Source: Nitrospira sp. (GTDB lineage Bacteria > Nitrospirota > Nitrospiria > Nitrospirales > Nitrospiraceae). From it: a stretch of DNA of 59,157 nucleotides. Where the stretch lies: contig VGXB01000008.1 in assembly GCA_016873515.1 (NCBI GenBank), positions 1 through 59,157 on the forward strand. Direction: 5' to 3'. The notes below the pieces were generated by a model. The model made no database searches, had not been told where the DNA came from, and saw only the letters and a program-made list of their open reading frames with translations. This document shows positions 26,882 through 36,314 of this stretch, in pieces. A program made the position numbers and the translations under genes. The first letter of the stretch is position 1, and each line of letters starts with the position of its first letter.

Positions 26882-27553
26882 TTAGACCGGGACCGGCTCA
26901 AGGCACTGAGGCACGTTGTGGCGGGGGTTGTTGACCAGAGTACTGACTGGATAGGCCCGTAATTCCTCGCTTGGATATGGTCGGAGCAATGTCTTCAGCG
27001 GTTCGGCTTGTGCGTTGAGGTCGAGCCATTGGTCATAGGAGGCAGGGACAAGAATCACCGGCATCCGGTTATGGATCGGCGCCATCAGGCCATTGGGTTC
27101 GGTGGTGATGATGGTACAGGTTTCGAGCGGCTCTCCATCGGCTGGTTGCCAGTGCTCCCAGAGTCCCGCAAGGGCAAACGGCCGCTTGTCCGTTCGACCA
27201 ATCCACATGGGCTGTTTTCGCTCACCCAGCCGTTGCCACTCATAGAACCCGTCGGCAATGACCAGGCATCGCCGCTTCTTGAACGCCGATCGAAAGGCGG
27301 GTTTCTCGGCCACGGTCTCACCCTTGGCGTTGATACACTGGTTGCCGATCTTGGCATCCTTGGCCCAAGAAGGAATCAGGCCCCATCGAACCAAGACACA
27401 TTCACGTTTCACAGACTCAAGATTGAGACGAACGATTGCCACATGTTGCGTTGGGGAGATGTTGTAGTTGGGCTTGAACAGCGGGGGATCGTCAATCTGA
27501 AACTGGTCCGCAATGACTTCCGGGGGAGCCGTCTGGGTGAAGCGTCCACACAT
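26882..27553 (-). CDS. yedK: SRAP-domain protein (YedK/HMCES)
   Basis: Shields abasic sites in single-stranded DNA by a thiazolidine crosslink through its N-terminal Cys. 223 residues. C2 (MCGRFTQ) follows the initiator Met directly, as required after Met removal, so the start is firm. The active-site Glu lies in DGFYEWQR and the conserved His in PIHNRMPVIL. Together with umuDC it forms a DNA-damage cassette next to a tRNA and an integrase remnant, consistent with horizontal transfer. Confidence 0.95.
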   Translation of the reverse strand: MCGRFTQTAPPEVIADQFQIDDPPLFKPNYNISPTQHVAIVRLNLESVKRECVLVRWGLIPSWAKDAKIGNQCINAKGETVAEKPAFRSAFKKRRCLVIADGFYEWQRLGERKQPMWIGRTDKRPFALAGLWEHWQPADGEPLETCTIITTEPNGLMAPIHNRMPVILVPASYDQWLDLNAQAEPLKTLLRPYPSEELRAYPVSTLVNNPRHNVPQCLEPVPV

Positions 27554-27780
27554 CAGTAGCCTCGCAGGGAGACTATTCTATATATGAAAAAACCCAATGC
27601 TCCCGTACGAAATCACGTATTCGTTTAAGAACAGTCATGGGTTCCATTTTGACCACCGATTTGCATTTCAGGCTAGGCTGACTGCGGGAGGGAGTCAAGC
27701 AGCCTTAAAGAGACAAGTCAGGCGGCTTATGATGGCAGCATGCTGATTTGAACTGAACTGGGAGGCAACGGGCTGGCTGA

Positions 27781-27847
27781 TCCCCTGTCCGGCGGGCGTT
27801 CCTGGCGCCCGTGCCTCTCCTCCTTACCAGGAACCCGACAGGAGGGA
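27781..27847. repeat. Long imperfect inverted repeat
   Basis: GTTCCTGG and CCAGGAAC (8 bp, centred near 27815) are enclosed by a second arm, TCCCCTGTC (27781-27789) and GACAGGAGGGA (27837-27847). The hairpin sits in the gene-poor stretch 27554-28106, near the integrase remnant. It could be a recombination-related palindrome or a structured transcript. Confidence 0.4.
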
Positions 27848-27889
27848 CATGGAAAGCGAGTTACCATACCCTTACAGCATTCCCGCAGT

Positions 27890-28093
27890 AGATCGGACCC
27901 GGTCTATGTGAAGGGACAGATGGGGCACAGCTCCATCGCCATCACGGTTGATCTCTATGGGCACCTCATTCCAGGAGGGAATCGGCAGGCGGTCGATCGG
28001 CTTGATGAACCCATGACCCCACGCTGGGATGGGGTCGGATCTGCAACCCCCGCGCAACCAGGACGGCACATCGGGGGGAGACAATTCTGCTAA
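27890..28093 (+). pseudogene. C-terminal remnant of a tyrosine recombinase (integrase)
   Basis: Only the end of a phage-type integrase is left: VYVKGQMGHSSIAITVDLYG followed by HLIPGGNRQAVDRLD. This includes the GHSS box and the TxxxYxH tail with the catalytic Tyr. The upstream catalytic Arg and core are missing and no frame continues the domain. It lies next to tRNA-Arg, where such elements insert, so it marks an old integration event. The rest of 27554-27890 shows no gene beyond the inverted repeat. Confidence 0.75.
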
Positions 28094-28106
28094 CTCTTTG
28101 AATCTA

Positions 28107-28183
<77 letters not shown>

Positions 28184-28235
28184 ACATAGCTACATGAATC
28201 ATGGACTGTGGAAGCTTGTCAAGAATACGAGACCG

Positions 28236-28736
28236 CTAGAGACGGGAAATAATCTCGTCCGTGATCTGCACGACCGACCGACCATCGGTCGAGATGACAT
28301 GATCTGCCGCGGCCTCATACTTCGGCGTCCGGTCGCGCAGAACGTCTTGCACTTCGTCGATAAACGACTTGGTTCCCGTAAGCGACGGACGTTGAGTGTC
28401 CCGGCCGATGCGTTTCATAATCGTGTCAACCGATGCGGTCAGCCAAAATACGCTGCCGTGACGTTTCAATCGCTCGACGTTCTCCGCCCGCAGGATCGCC
28501 CCGCCGCCCGTGTCAATCACCAACTCATCGCCGTCTGAGAGATCCCGGCACACTTGCGACTCTAGATCACGAAAGTAATCCCATCCGTGCTGAGCCACGA
28601 TCTCCGGAATACCATGCCCAGCCCGTTTCACGATCTCCGCGTCCGTGGATACCAGAGCCCGGCCGAGACGCGCCGCGACGATTTTTCCGACGGTACTCTT
28701 CCCGGTCCCACGATACCCGATGAGCACGACATTCAT
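28236..28736 (-). CDS. aroK: Shikimate kinase
   Basis: Phosphorylates shikimate at the 3-OH in the pre-chorismate pathway. 166 residues; P-loop GYRGTGKSTVG, shikimate-binding D and R in ALVSTDAEIVKR and WDYFRDLES, and the GGG of IDTGGGAILRAENVE. The ATG overlaps the aroE stop by ATGA, so the two are co-translated. Confidence 0.95.
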   Translation of the reverse strand: MNVVLIGYRGTGKSTVGKIVAARLGRALVSTDAEIVKRAGHGIPEIVAQHGWDYFRDLESQVCRDLSDGDELVIDTGGGAILRAENVERLKRHGSVFWLTASVDTIMKRIGRDTQRPSLTGTKSFIDEVQDVLRDRTPKYEAAADHVISTDGRSVVQITDEIISRL

Positions 28737-29587
28737 TGAAAGCGGGACTCCAGTACCGCGCGCATCACATCAACCGGAGCGGGTTGGTTTGTCCAGAGTT
28801 CGAACTGCGTGACCGCCTGATTGAGAAACATCTCAAGGCCAGAAATCGTCTTGCACCCGGCGCGCTTGGCCTCCGTGAGTAATCGGGTCTCCCTGGGATT
28901 GTAGACAATGTCCATGACGGTAAGGCCTGGATGGAGCAGCGAGGCCGGCACGCAGGAGACATCGGCCTTTGGAGACATGCCGACAGGCGTACAGTGAATC
29001 AGGATCTGCGCGTCAGGGACTGTCCGACCAAGAGTCCTGTCGTCGAGATACGCATCCTCAATGGCCACGTTCGTCTTGGACCGGAGATCGCTGGCCAATG
29101 CCGTACGCTCCTTGTCGTCAACACCGAGCAAGGTCAGCTTGTCCGCTCCGGACTCCGCAGCCAGGGCGAAGGCGATGGCGCGCGCGGCACCGCCGGACCC
29201 CAGCAGAACGATGCGCCGGCCTTCGAGAACGACCCCCCCCTCCTTCAGCGCGCGCAAGGAGCCGGTCGCGTCCGTGTTGTAGCCGATCAGCCGACCGTTC
29301 TCGGCCACGATGGTATTGATCGCGCCAATGTGCCGCGCCGTCGGCTCCAAATCATCCAGAAACGGGACGGCGGACACCTTGTAGGGAATGGTGACACTGG
29401 CGCCGCGAAAGTTCCCGAGTGCACGGAGTCCCTTGATTGCGTCACCGATCACGTCTACCTTCCAGGCCAGATAGACATAGTTAAGGCCGAGTTTCCGGAA
29501 CGCGGCGTTATGAATCGCCGGAGACAACGAATGTTCAACGGGATTGCCGATGACGCCGCAAAACTGAGTCTGAACGTTGAGTTCCAT
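28733..29587 (-). CDS. aroE: Shikimate dehydrogenase
   Basis: NADP-dependent reduction of 3-dehydroshikimate. 284 residues; substrate motif NPVEHSLSPAIHNAAF, catalytic Lys in VTIPYKVSAVPF, GAINTIV and NTDATGSLRAL, and the nucleotide loop GSGGAARAIAF. The ATG at 29587 (MELNVQTQFCGVIGNP) fits the family; an upstream ATG would add ten residues. It lies between an SDR and aroK. Confidence 0.95.
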   Translation of the reverse strand: MELNVQTQFCGVIGNPVEHSLSPAIHNAAFRKLGLNYVYLAWKVDVIGDAIKGLRALGNFRGASVTIPYKVSAVPFLDDLEPTARHIGAINTIVAENGRLIGYNTDATGSLRALKEGGVVLEGRRIVLLGSGGAARAIAFALAAESGADKLTLLGVDDKERTALASDLRSKTNVAIEDAYLDDRTLGRTVPDAQILIHCTPVGMSPKADVSCVPASLLHPGLTVMDIVYNPRETRLLTEAKRAGCKTISGLEMFLNQAVTQFELWTNQPAPVDVMRAVLESRFQ

Positions 29588-29626
29588 GATATCGATTGAA
29601 CGGTTAGGCGTTGCCACCAGAGGGAC

Positions 29627-30382
29627 TTACCACACCGTCATGCCGCCATCGATCGTGAACGTGCCCCCCGTCACCCACGCAGCCTCATCGGAAGCTAAGT
29701 ACAGCACCATGTCAGCCACTTCCTCAGGCTTGCCCAGCCGGCGAATTGGGTAATGGGCAAGAATCGGATCGAGTTGCTCCGGATTGGCCATCAGCGGGGC
29801 GGCCATCGGTGTGGCAATCAGCCCGGGATTGACCACGTTACACCGGATACCGTCTTTCGCGTAGTCGATGGCGATGGTACGAGTCAGTGCGTCCAGCGCG
29901 CCTTTCGAGGCCGCATATACAGACAAGCATGGAATACCGACCAGGCTCGCGATCGACGAAATATTGACGATCGCGCCACGCCCTCGCTTCAGCATCTCTG
30001 GAACCGCCGCCCGGGTCATGCGAAATACACCGGTCAGATTGATATCCAACACGCGGGCCCAGGTTGCATCATCCAGCTCATGAAGCCGGCGGCCGAACTC
30101 ACCAATCCCCGCATTGTTGATGAGGATATCCAACACACCGAATTGCTGAATTACCCTGGCCACTGCCGCCCGCGCATGGCCGTCGTCCGTCACGGAACCA
30201 GCAATCGCAATGACTCGACCAATGTGTGGCCCAATCTCACGAACGACGCGGTCCAGCTCTTCAGGGCGCCGGCCGGTAATCGCCACAGCCGCCCCTTCGC
30301 GAACAAAGGTCTTGGCGATCGCCTCGCCGATTCCCGCGTTGCCTCCGGTCACGAGTGCAACTTTTCCCGCCAACCGGCTCAT
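29627..30382 (-). CDS. Short-chain dehydrogenase/reductase
   Basis: Classical 251-residue SDR. Cofactor loop TGGNAGIGEAIA, NNAG motif, catalytic Ser in NISSIASLVG and YAASK with the Tyr-Lys pair, then the IDGGMTVW end. An Arg after the cofactor loop (TGRRPEEL) suggests NADP(H). The substrate is unknown; FabG-like reductases are the closest general type. The ATG overlaps the trmI stop by ATGA. Confidence 0.9.
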   Translation of the reverse strand: MSRLAGKVALVTGGNAGIGEAIAKTFVREGAAVAITGRRPEELDRVVREIGPHIGRVIAIAGSVTDDGHARAAVARVIQQFGVLDILINNAGIGEFGRRLHELDDATWARVLDINLTGVFRMTRAAVPEMLKRGRGAIVNISSIASLVGIPCLSVYAASKGALDALTRTIAIDYAKDGIRCNVVNPGLIATPMAAPLMANPEQLDPILAHYPIRRLGKPEEVADMVLYLASDEAAWVTGGTFTIDGGMTVW

Positions 30383-31266
30383 CGCGCTTGTGCCTCCGTC
30401 TCATCAACCAGCGGCACTTCGTTCAACTCTTCGGTCGCACGTCCCTGCCCACTCGTCTCGCTGACAAAGTTGGGGTCAACTTTTCTCGCCACCGTGATGA
30501 ATCCCGAATGGGCAACCATTCGGTGGTCAGGCCTCACGCTCCGGCCTTGAACCGACCACGTGCGCAACAACGTTTCAAATGTCTCCACCATAGCGAACAC
30601 CGCTGTTCGCTCCAGTGCCTCGACCGTTTGGGTGATTTGGGGAACCGTGGGAACGAAACTCAAATAGATCCCGCCAGACCGCAGGGCCGTGGCCGCATGA
30701 GGAATCACCTGCCACGGTTCGGGAAGATCAAGCACCACTCGGTCAAACAGGATTCCATCGTCCAGCAGTGCAATACCCTCGTAGGCATTCTGGCGCAATG
30801 GCATCAAGTTGGGCATTGATCCCATGTACCGATCGATATTCAGCAAGGCGGTACGGGCAAACTCGTCTCGCATTTCATACGTCACCACCAAGCCTTTCGG
30901 CCCCACTGCCCGCAAAAGCGCCATTGTCAATGCGCCTGACCCAGTACCAGCTTCGAATACCCTCGCGCCAGGATAGACGTCCGCCCACATGGGAATGAGC
31001 GCCAGATCTTTCGGATAGAGTACTTGCGCGCCGCGCGGCATCTTGAGTACATAGTCGCCAAATGTGGGGCGGAGGGCCAGCATCTTCTTGCCGCCGGACA
31101 ATGTCACCAGCGTTCCGTCAGACCGCCCAATGAGTGTATCGTGCGCGATGGTCTGGCCGCTAAATTGATAGGTTTCTCCGGCCTTCAGTGTCAGGGCGTA
31201 CTGGCGCCCCTTCTTATCGACAAGATGAATCCGTTCGCCGGTGGAGAGCTTCGACATGACGGGCAT
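30379..31266 (-). CDS. trmI: tRNA (adenine-58-N1)-methyltransferase TrmI
   Basis: Methylates A58 in the tRNA T-loop. 295 residues: N-terminal beta-domain (about 1-75), then a Rossmann methyltransferase with motif I VFEAGTGSGALTMALLRAVG and the motif DRVVLDLPEPW (D/N-PP-like active site). The C-terminus has a polar tail (ATEELNEVPLVDETEAQAR) beyond the usual fold. An inner ATG three codons in (MSKLSTGERI) may be the real start. It is the first gene of a unit running into the SDR. Confidence 0.9.
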   Translation of the reverse strand: MPVMSKLSTGERIHLVDKKGRQYALTLKAGETYQFSGQTIAHDTLIGRSDGTLVTLSGGKKMLALRPTFGDYVLKMPRGAQVLYPKDLALIPMWADVYPGARVFEAGTGSGALTMALLRAVGPKGLVVTYEMRDEFARTALLNIDRYMGSMPNLMPLRQNAYEGIALLDDGILFDRVVLDLPEPWQVIPHAATALRSGGIYLSFVPTVPQITQTVEALERTAVFAMVETFETLLRTWSVQGRSVRPDHRMVAHSGFITVARKVDPNFVSETSGQGRATEELNEVPLVDETEAQAR

Positions 31267-31686
31267 TCTAGGGGGTTCGTTCGATTGTTTGCAACCAACA
31301 GGCGTGCCTCACTTCACAGGGGGATGGATAATCCCTTGTGTTCCCATGATTCAGTGCGCTTCCCCTGCACGGAGCCTCTGATGCGTGAACCACTTCTGAT
31401 AAATGGCGCAGGGGATCATCAGAGGAATGCAACAGATCCGACGCAAGAAAAAGGTGGGGCAATTCGGCATCGAAGTGTAGGTAATCCTACATAGTTACCG
31501 CACATCTGCAACAGCATCTCCTTACCTTCCTCATTAAGCATCTCTAATAGTTCTGTATTTTCCATGGGATTTTACGGGTACATTCTCATCTTCAATCCAG
31601 CATCCCTTTTGCTTCGCAGTATCACTGAGAACGGTGCGAGTCAGTTGAATCTTCGTCGCTTGATATGACTCTAACGAGGTGAATCG
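31267..31686. other. Spacer without a convincing gene
   Basis: This 420-nt stretch separates trmI and the divergent sigma factor gene. I see a 6-bp hairpin TGTAGG-TAAT-CCTACA (31476-31491) and a 48-codon minus-strand frame (31419-31565) beginning MENTELLEMLNEEGKEMLLQ, without a clear SD. Nothing else is supported; both promoters must lie here. Confidence 0.4.
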
Positions 31687-32958
31687 ATGCGTAACCAAGA
31701 ACTGAGAGGTGCTGCCATGCATGACGAAGAACTGCAAACAGTGGACAGCGGACAGGGTCATGAGCCCGCCGCGACTGACAGAGACGCCGACCATCCGCAA
31801 GCGAGCGTCCTTATGGAAGCGATCGGCCGCGGAGAAACAGACACGGCCGCGCCAGCCCTGCGAACAAGTCGCGGCGCCAGCCCATTTCTCTTGGAATCAT
31901 TGTACTTCCAGTCATTCGGCGAACGGGCACTCTTGACCCGCGAAGAAGAAATCGCGACCGCTAAGCGTGTCGATCAGGGCACTAGACGCATCCGCGTCGC
32001 CTTGCACCAGGCCGTCAAAGCGCTGGGCCGCACGAAACGCACCCCGACTACGCTGGACACGATCAAAACACTTCAGGTAGTAACGCGCCTAAGCGGACTG
32101 TCTGCCACAGTGCTGAATGGCGCGGAGCAGGCGTTGCTTGGGGTCCTGAATTCGGCAGTTCGTGACATGAAACCAGCTGCTGCGATAGAAAAGCGGCTCA
32201 AGGTGTTGATCGAAGAGCTCCGGGCTGCACGGGCTCTTCTGGAGCACGGCAAAGATGAACTCGTACGCTGCAACCTGCGCCTGGTCGTCGATGTCGCCAA
32301 ACACTACACCGGGCGAGGATTGACTCTGCTGGACCTGGTTCAAGAAGGTAACATCGGCCTGATGAAGGCCGCCGAGCGCTATCAATATCGAAAGGGGTTC
32401 AAATTCAGCACCTATGCCACATGGTGGATCAGGCAGGGCATCACGCGAGCGCTCGCGGATCAATCCAGGACCATCCGCATCCCAGTTCATCAAACCGAAG
32501 GGTCACATCGGATTCTACGGGTCACACGAAGATTGGGGCAGCAGTTCGGTCGACCGGCCAAATTGGACGAAATTGCGCACGTACTCCGTATGAGGCCTGA
32601 GCGAGTTCATGAGACAGTGCAGGCGTTTCAGGATCCGGTGGCACTGGAAACACCGATCGGGGACGGAACGACTCATTTCGGAGATATGATTCCCGATCAC
32701 TTGGCCGTTCCTCCCGACACCCACGTGCACCGGACCGAGATGACCAAACAATTGGACCGAATCCTCAACAGCCTCACACCGAGAGAGCAAACCGTGATTC
32801 GCCTTCGGTTCGGGATCGGCTACGAGGAAGGTCGCACATTGGAGCAAGTCGGCCAGAGCCTCTCCGTGACACGTGAACGCATCCGCCAGATCGAAGCAAA
32901 AGCGCTCAAGAAACTCAAGACTCCAGAGATACGAGAGCTCTTCGCCGCCATCAGGTAA
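31687..32958 (+). CDS. Group 2 sigma-70 family RNA polymerase sigma factor
   Basis: 423-residue primary-like sigma factor. Region 1.2 (ESLYFQSFGERALLTREEEI), a non-conserved spacer (about 100-180), region 2 (DLVQEGNIGLMKAAERY, FSTYATWWIRQGITRAL for -10 recognition), region 3, and region 4 with helix-turn-helix TLEQVGQSLSVTRERIRQIE for -35 binding. Size and domain content resemble RpoS/RpoD-like alternative factors rather than ECF types; it lacks a long region 1.1. SD GAGGTG lies before ATG 31687; ATG 31717 is an alternative. Regulon unknown. Confidence 0.9.
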   Translation: MRNQELRGAAMHDEELQTVDSGQGHEPAATDRDADHPQASVLMEAIGRGETDTAAPALRTSRGASPFLLESLYFQSFGERALLTREEEIATAKRVDQGTRRIRVALHQAVKALGRTKRTPTTLDTIKTLQVVTRLSGLSATVLNGAEQALLGVLNSAVRDMKPAAAIEKRLKVLIEELRAARALLEHGKDELVRCNLRLVVDVAKHYTGRGLTLLDLVQEGNIGLMKAAERYQYRKGFKFSTYATWWIRQGITRALADQSRTIRIPVHQTEGSHRILRVTRRLGQQFGRPAKLDEIAHVLRMRPERVHETVQAFQDPVALETPIGDGTTHFGDMIPDHLAVPPDTHVHRTEMTKQLDRILNSLTPREQTVIRLRFGIGYEEGRTLEQVGQSLSVTRERIRQIEAKALKKLKTPEIRELFAAIR

Positions 32959-32972
32959 ATTCTTCTCATCAG

Positions 32973-32999
32973 GGAGGGGGCAGGACGCACGCCCCCTCC
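32973..32999 (+). terminator. GC-rich hairpin after the sigma factor gene
   Basis: Perfect 9-bp stem GGAGGGGGC (32973-32981) / GCCCCCTCC (32991-32999), 15 nt after the stop. It is followed by TGTTCATGTCTTTCC, not a clean U-run, so termination is likely but imperfect. Confidence 0.5.
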
Positions 33000-33070
33000 T
33001 GTTCATGTCTTTCCCCCACACGATCGGTTATGCGACAATGTGCGCCTGTACGGATGCAGAAGGTGAGTGC

Positions 33071-33859
33071 GTGAATTGCTCCGAAACATTGAAATTCCTC
33101 GTAGAAGTATCAGCCCCTGTTGTTCACCATTCCTCGGATGGTGTGTTACTCACATTCTCCAAACCGATGCCCTACTCCACTATCTGGGAGTTACAATCCC
33201 GGTTCCATCGCGAACGGCAACTGGGTCTGAGGCCGGACACGATCCTGCTCCTGGAGCATCAACCGGTCTATACGCTGGGACGCACCACCAAGCTCACGGA
33301 TTGGGGTGGCAACGAGGCTGCTCTGCGCGCGAACGGCGCAGACCTGTGTCGCGTGAATCGAGGAGGGTCCGTCACCTACCATGGTCCAGGACAGATTGTG
33401 GCGTATCCGATCATCAGACTGAACCAGTATGCAACCGGTCCCAGACAATTGGTCTGGCGGCTGGAAGAAGTTATCCTGCGGCTCCTCGCACAATGGAACA
33501 TCGCCGGGCACCGGATCGATAAAAAGCCGGGAGTTTGGGTAATGACACCCACACCGGCAAAAATCGCCTCCATCGGTCTCCGAATTCAACAAGGCATCAC
33601 GTTGCATGGATTTGCCCTCAACGTCGATATGGACCTTGAGCCCTTTCAACGGATTCATCCCTGTGGATTACCCCACTGTCCAGTGACCTCGATGGCAACC
33701 CTACTCCACACAAAAATCTCAATGGATACGATCAAGGGCGATCTTGCCAACATCTTAAACGGGATGTTTGCCATTGAGTGGACACTCGCAGCCGGCACAT
33801 TAGATGGAGGCGTGACCAATACCGGGGACACGACACCGAGGGGCTCATTCATCTTGTAA
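33071..33859 (+). CDS. lipB: Lipoyl(octanoyl) transferase LipB
   Basis: Transfers octanoyl groups from ACP to lipoyl domains, the first step of lipoate synthesis. Motifs: RGGSVTYHGPGQIVAYP, catalytic Lys in PAKIASIG and catalytic Cys in IHPCGLPHCPVTSM. The start is uncertain. GTG 33071 follows AGGTG and leaves about 20 residues before the fold; ATG 33038 or 33005 would add residues. The last 30 residues are a polar extension. GDH starts 14 nt downstream, so they may share a transcript. Confidence 0.9.
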   Translation: MNCSETLKFLVEVSAPVVHHSSDGVLLTFSKPMPYSTIWELQSRFHRERQLGLRPDTILLLEHQPVYTLGRTTKLTDWGGNEAALRANGADLCRVNRGGSVTYHGPGQIVAYPIIRLNQYATGPRQLVWRLEEVILRLLAQWNIAGHRIDKKPGVWVMTPTPAKIASIGLRIQQGITLHGFALNVDMDLEPFQRIHPCGLPHCPVTSMATLLHTKISMDTIKGDLANILNGMFAIEWTLAAGTLDGGVTNTGDTTPRGSFIL

Positions 33860-33873
33860 CGTTACGAGGGACT

Positions 33874-35130
33874 ATGCAGGAACTCGACACTCACACTTTT
33901 CGCCTGGCGGTTGCCCAATTCGATCAAGCTGCAGAATTCATGAAGTTGGACCCCAATCTGCGGGAACGGTTGAAGTTGCCCCAACGTTCGATGATGGTCA
34001 GCCTGCCGGTGCTCATGGACAACGGACGAGTCGAAGTCTTTACCGGCTATCGTGTGCAGCATGACTCGGCGCGCGGTCCCTGCAAAGGCGGGATCCGATA
34101 CCATCACGATGTGAGCCTCGGCGAAGTCGCGGCACTGGCAATGTGGATGACATGGAAATGTGCCCTAGCCGGCTTGCCCTATGGAGGAGCCAAAGGGGGC
34201 ATCCAGGTCGCCCCCAAGAAACTCTCCCACGCCGAACTGCAACGACTCACAAGACGGTACGCCGCAGAAATTTACCCGCTCATCGGGCCGGACAAGGATG
34301 TCCCGGCGCCGGACGTGGGAACGGACGCGCAGGTCATGTCATGGATCATGGACACCTACAGTCAGCAGGTGGGCTATGCCGTCCCCGGCGTGGTGACCGG
34401 CAAACCCCTGTCGCTCGGAGGCAGCTTGGGCCGTGAAGAAGCGACGGGACGCGGAGTTGTCTATGTGACACTGGAAGCCCTCCGCCATCTGCATCTCTCT
34501 ATTGCACAAGCCACTGTGGCCATCCAAGGATTTGGAAACGTTGGCTCGCACACTGCGCTTCTCATGCAACAACAGGGTGCTCGCGTGATCGCCGTCAGCG
34601 ATGTCAGTGGAGGCATTTATAACGTCAACGGACTGGACGTACCGGAACTCATCCGGCGATACCGCAACAAGGGTCAGGCGCTGCGCGACACGAAGTTGGG
34701 GGACGCGATCACGAACGACGAGCTGCTGCAGCTGGAGTGTACGGTACTCGTCCCAGCCGCGCTGTCCGAGCAGATCACCGAGAAGAACGCAGCACGGCTG
34801 CGCTGTCGGATCCTCACCGAAGGGGCCAACGGCCCCACGACACTCGATGCCGATCGTATCCTCGAAGAGAAAGGCGTCTTTATTATTCCAGACATTCTGG
34901 CGAATTCCGGGGGCGTCATCGTGTCGTATTTCGAGTGGGTCCAGGACCTTCAACGGTTCTTCTGGAGTGCCACAGACATCCAACGCCGGCTCCAAGACAT
35001 CATTACCTCCGCGTTCCAACGCACCTTGCACGTGTCAACGGAACGTCGAACGTCGATGCGCATGGCCGCCCTCATGAACGGGATCGATCAAGTGGCCCAA
35101 GCCCATCGCCAGCGCGGACTGTATCCCTAA
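33874..35130 (+). CDS. gdhA: Glutamate dehydrogenase (Glu/Leu/Phe/Val family)
   Basis: Reversible oxidative deamination of glutamate with NAD(P). 418 residues; substrate site PCKGGIRYHHDVSLGEV, catalytic Lys region WKCALAGLPYGGAKGGI, and the Rossmann loop IQGFGNVGSHTALL. LSEQITEKNAARLRCRILTEG and ANGPTTLDAD are family landmarks. ATG 33874 with GAGGG just upstream gives the typical length. It could link nitrogen and carbon balance. Confidence 0.93.
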   Translation: MQELDTHTFRLAVAQFDQAAEFMKLDPNLRERLKLPQRSMMVSLPVLMDNGRVEVFTGYRVQHDSARGPCKGGIRYHHDVSLGEVAALAMWMTWKCALAGLPYGGAKGGIQVAPKKLSHAELQRLTRRYAAEIYPLIGPDKDVPAPDVGTDAQVMSWIMDTYSQQVGYAVPGVVTGKPLSLGGSLGREEATGRGVVYVTLEALRHLHLSIAQATVAIQGFGNVGSHTALLMQQQGARVIAVSDVSGGIYNVNGLDVPELIRRYRNKGQALRDTKLGDAITNDELLQLECTVLVPAALSEQITEKNAARLRCRILTEGANGPTTLDADRILEEKGVFIIPDILANSGGVIVSYFEWVQDLQRFFWSATDIQRRLQDIITSAFQRTLHVSTERRTSMRMAALMNGIDQVAQAHRQRGLYP

Positions 35131-35175
35131 TCGTGCGCAACATCGATCGGCGCGGAACGGGCCCCGGAGCAGCTA

Positions 35176-35469
35176 ATGACCCGACAATCAATCGAAACGG
35201 TATGGGACCAGCATCGCGGAAACGACTGGCCTCAATTTACCAGCTCGCACCAAGGTCATTTGATGACCCTCGATACGGTCATTAGCGGCTGTGTCGTCTA
35301 TTATCTCGATACTCCCGAGGGCCTTGATCGACAACGCGTCTCGATTGTGGAAGATTGTTTGAAAGACCTGGATGACTTGACCAGAGAATTGGATGCCGAT
35401 TCGCAGGCCTATTTTCTCCGCCTCCGCCGGCTCGGTGAGATGCTGCTCACCATGGCGTCTCAAGAATAA
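35176..35469 (+). CDS. Small protein of unknown function
   Basis: 97 residues, GGAG SD 6 nt before the ATG, 45 nt after GDH in the same direction. No TM helix or signal. Helical C-terminal half (DDLTRELDADSQAYFLRLRR) and a single Cys region (ISGCVVYYLDT). No family recognised. Confidence 0.65.
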   Translation: MTRQSIETVWDQHRGNDWPQFTSSHQGHLMTLDTVISGCVVYYLDTPEGLDRQRVSIVEDCLKDLDDLTRELDADSQAYFLRLRRLGEMLLTMASQE

Positions 35470-35552
35470 CCACGGATCCAGTCTGCAAGCCATTCCCCAT
35501 TTACACACCAGAGACAAAACGGTTGATGCAACGGAATAGAGGAGTCACACAC

Positions 35553-36092
35553 ATGGAACTGAAGAATCATTGCGTGATGTGGGCAGTGGTATGGGGCCTC
35601 GCAGGGGCGCTCACTGGACCTCTTTCTGCCCTCTACGCCGAGCCGTATGATCTCAGCAAGAGCGACGTAATGGAACCGAAAGCGATTGCAAGCGTCGAGG
35701 TATCGCTCTTCGGCATCAAACTGGGCGACTCGGAAGCCCATGCCGTTGAGATATTGGTGAATGAAAAGATCGCCGGCGTCAAAGCTGAACAAGAATCAAC
35801 CTTCATCTTTTTACTCGATCAGCGAAAGCCGACCGGCCCCATGGCCGGCGTGCGAATCCAAGACGGCAAGGTCGATCTGATTTTCATCAACAATCGGTTT
35901 GCGTACAAGGCCAGAGGTATCTTCCGCAACGTACTCAACAGCGAAAGTCCCGACGAGATCCGCAAGTTGTTGGGCAAAGAAGAGTACGGGGATGAAAACG
36001 TCATGGGTGCCGTGCTGGCCTATGACAAACAGGGGTTTCAGGTGAACTATTTGGGTAAGGACGTCAACATCGAGTTCACTCCGCCGCGGTAA
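35553..36092 (+). CDS. Secreted protein of unknown function
   Basis: 179 residues with a Sec signal (MELKNHCVMWAVVWGLAGAL, cleavage near LYAEP). The mature part looks like a small alpha/beta fold with a repeated beta pattern (ASVEVSLFGIKLGDSEAHAV, GVRIQDGKVDLIFINNRFAY and DEIRKLLGKEEYGDEN), somewhat like periplasmic SMP-type domains. I do not recognise it. GAGGAG lies 8 nt before ATG 35553, preferred over ATG 35523. Confidence 0.7.
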   Translation: MELKNHCVMWAVVWGLAGALTGPLSALYAEPYDLSKSDVMEPKAIASVEVSLFGIKLGDSEAHAVEILVNEKIAGVKAEQESTFIFLLDQRKPTGPMAGVRIQDGKVDLIFINNRFAYKARGIFRNVLNSESPDEIRKLLGKEEYGDENVMGAVLAYDKQGFQVNYLGKDVNIEFTPPR

Positions 36093-36098
36093 TTCACC

Positions 36099-36314
36099 TC
36101 ACCCCTCGTGTTCGATGACTCCATCCTCTTGGATGGAGTCGCTCAAACGTACAAAGTCCCGTGGTGATGGCATTGCCCCCACGTCGGTGACCGCCATCGG
36201 CACGCTGGTCGTATCATTGTGATAGCAGAAGACGGCGTCGCCCGCCCACAGGACGGCCGGGGAGAGGAAGAAATGCACGGCGAGCGGCACACTGATCCAG
36301 CACCCGATCCTCAT
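36099..36314 (-). CDS. Possible small exported protein
   Basis: 71 residues with a good signal peptide (MRIGCWISVPLAVHFFLSPA, cleavage near LWAGD), followed by a short soluble part with one Cys. It is convergent with the secreted protein gene. No family recognised and no strong SD. The remaining 280 nt up to the D,D-carboxypeptidase show nothing else I can support. Confidence 0.4.
   Translation of the reverse strand: MRIGCWISVPLAVHFFLSPAVLWAGDAVFCYHNDTTSVPMAVTDVGAMPSPRDFVRLSDSIQEDGVIEHEG

Noticed and set aside
31419-31565. 48-codon minus-strand frame (MENTELLEMLNEEGKEMLLQ...)
   Set aside because: Helical-looking start but no SD, an unstructured C-terminus and no neighbour support; kept only as a note in the spacer entry.
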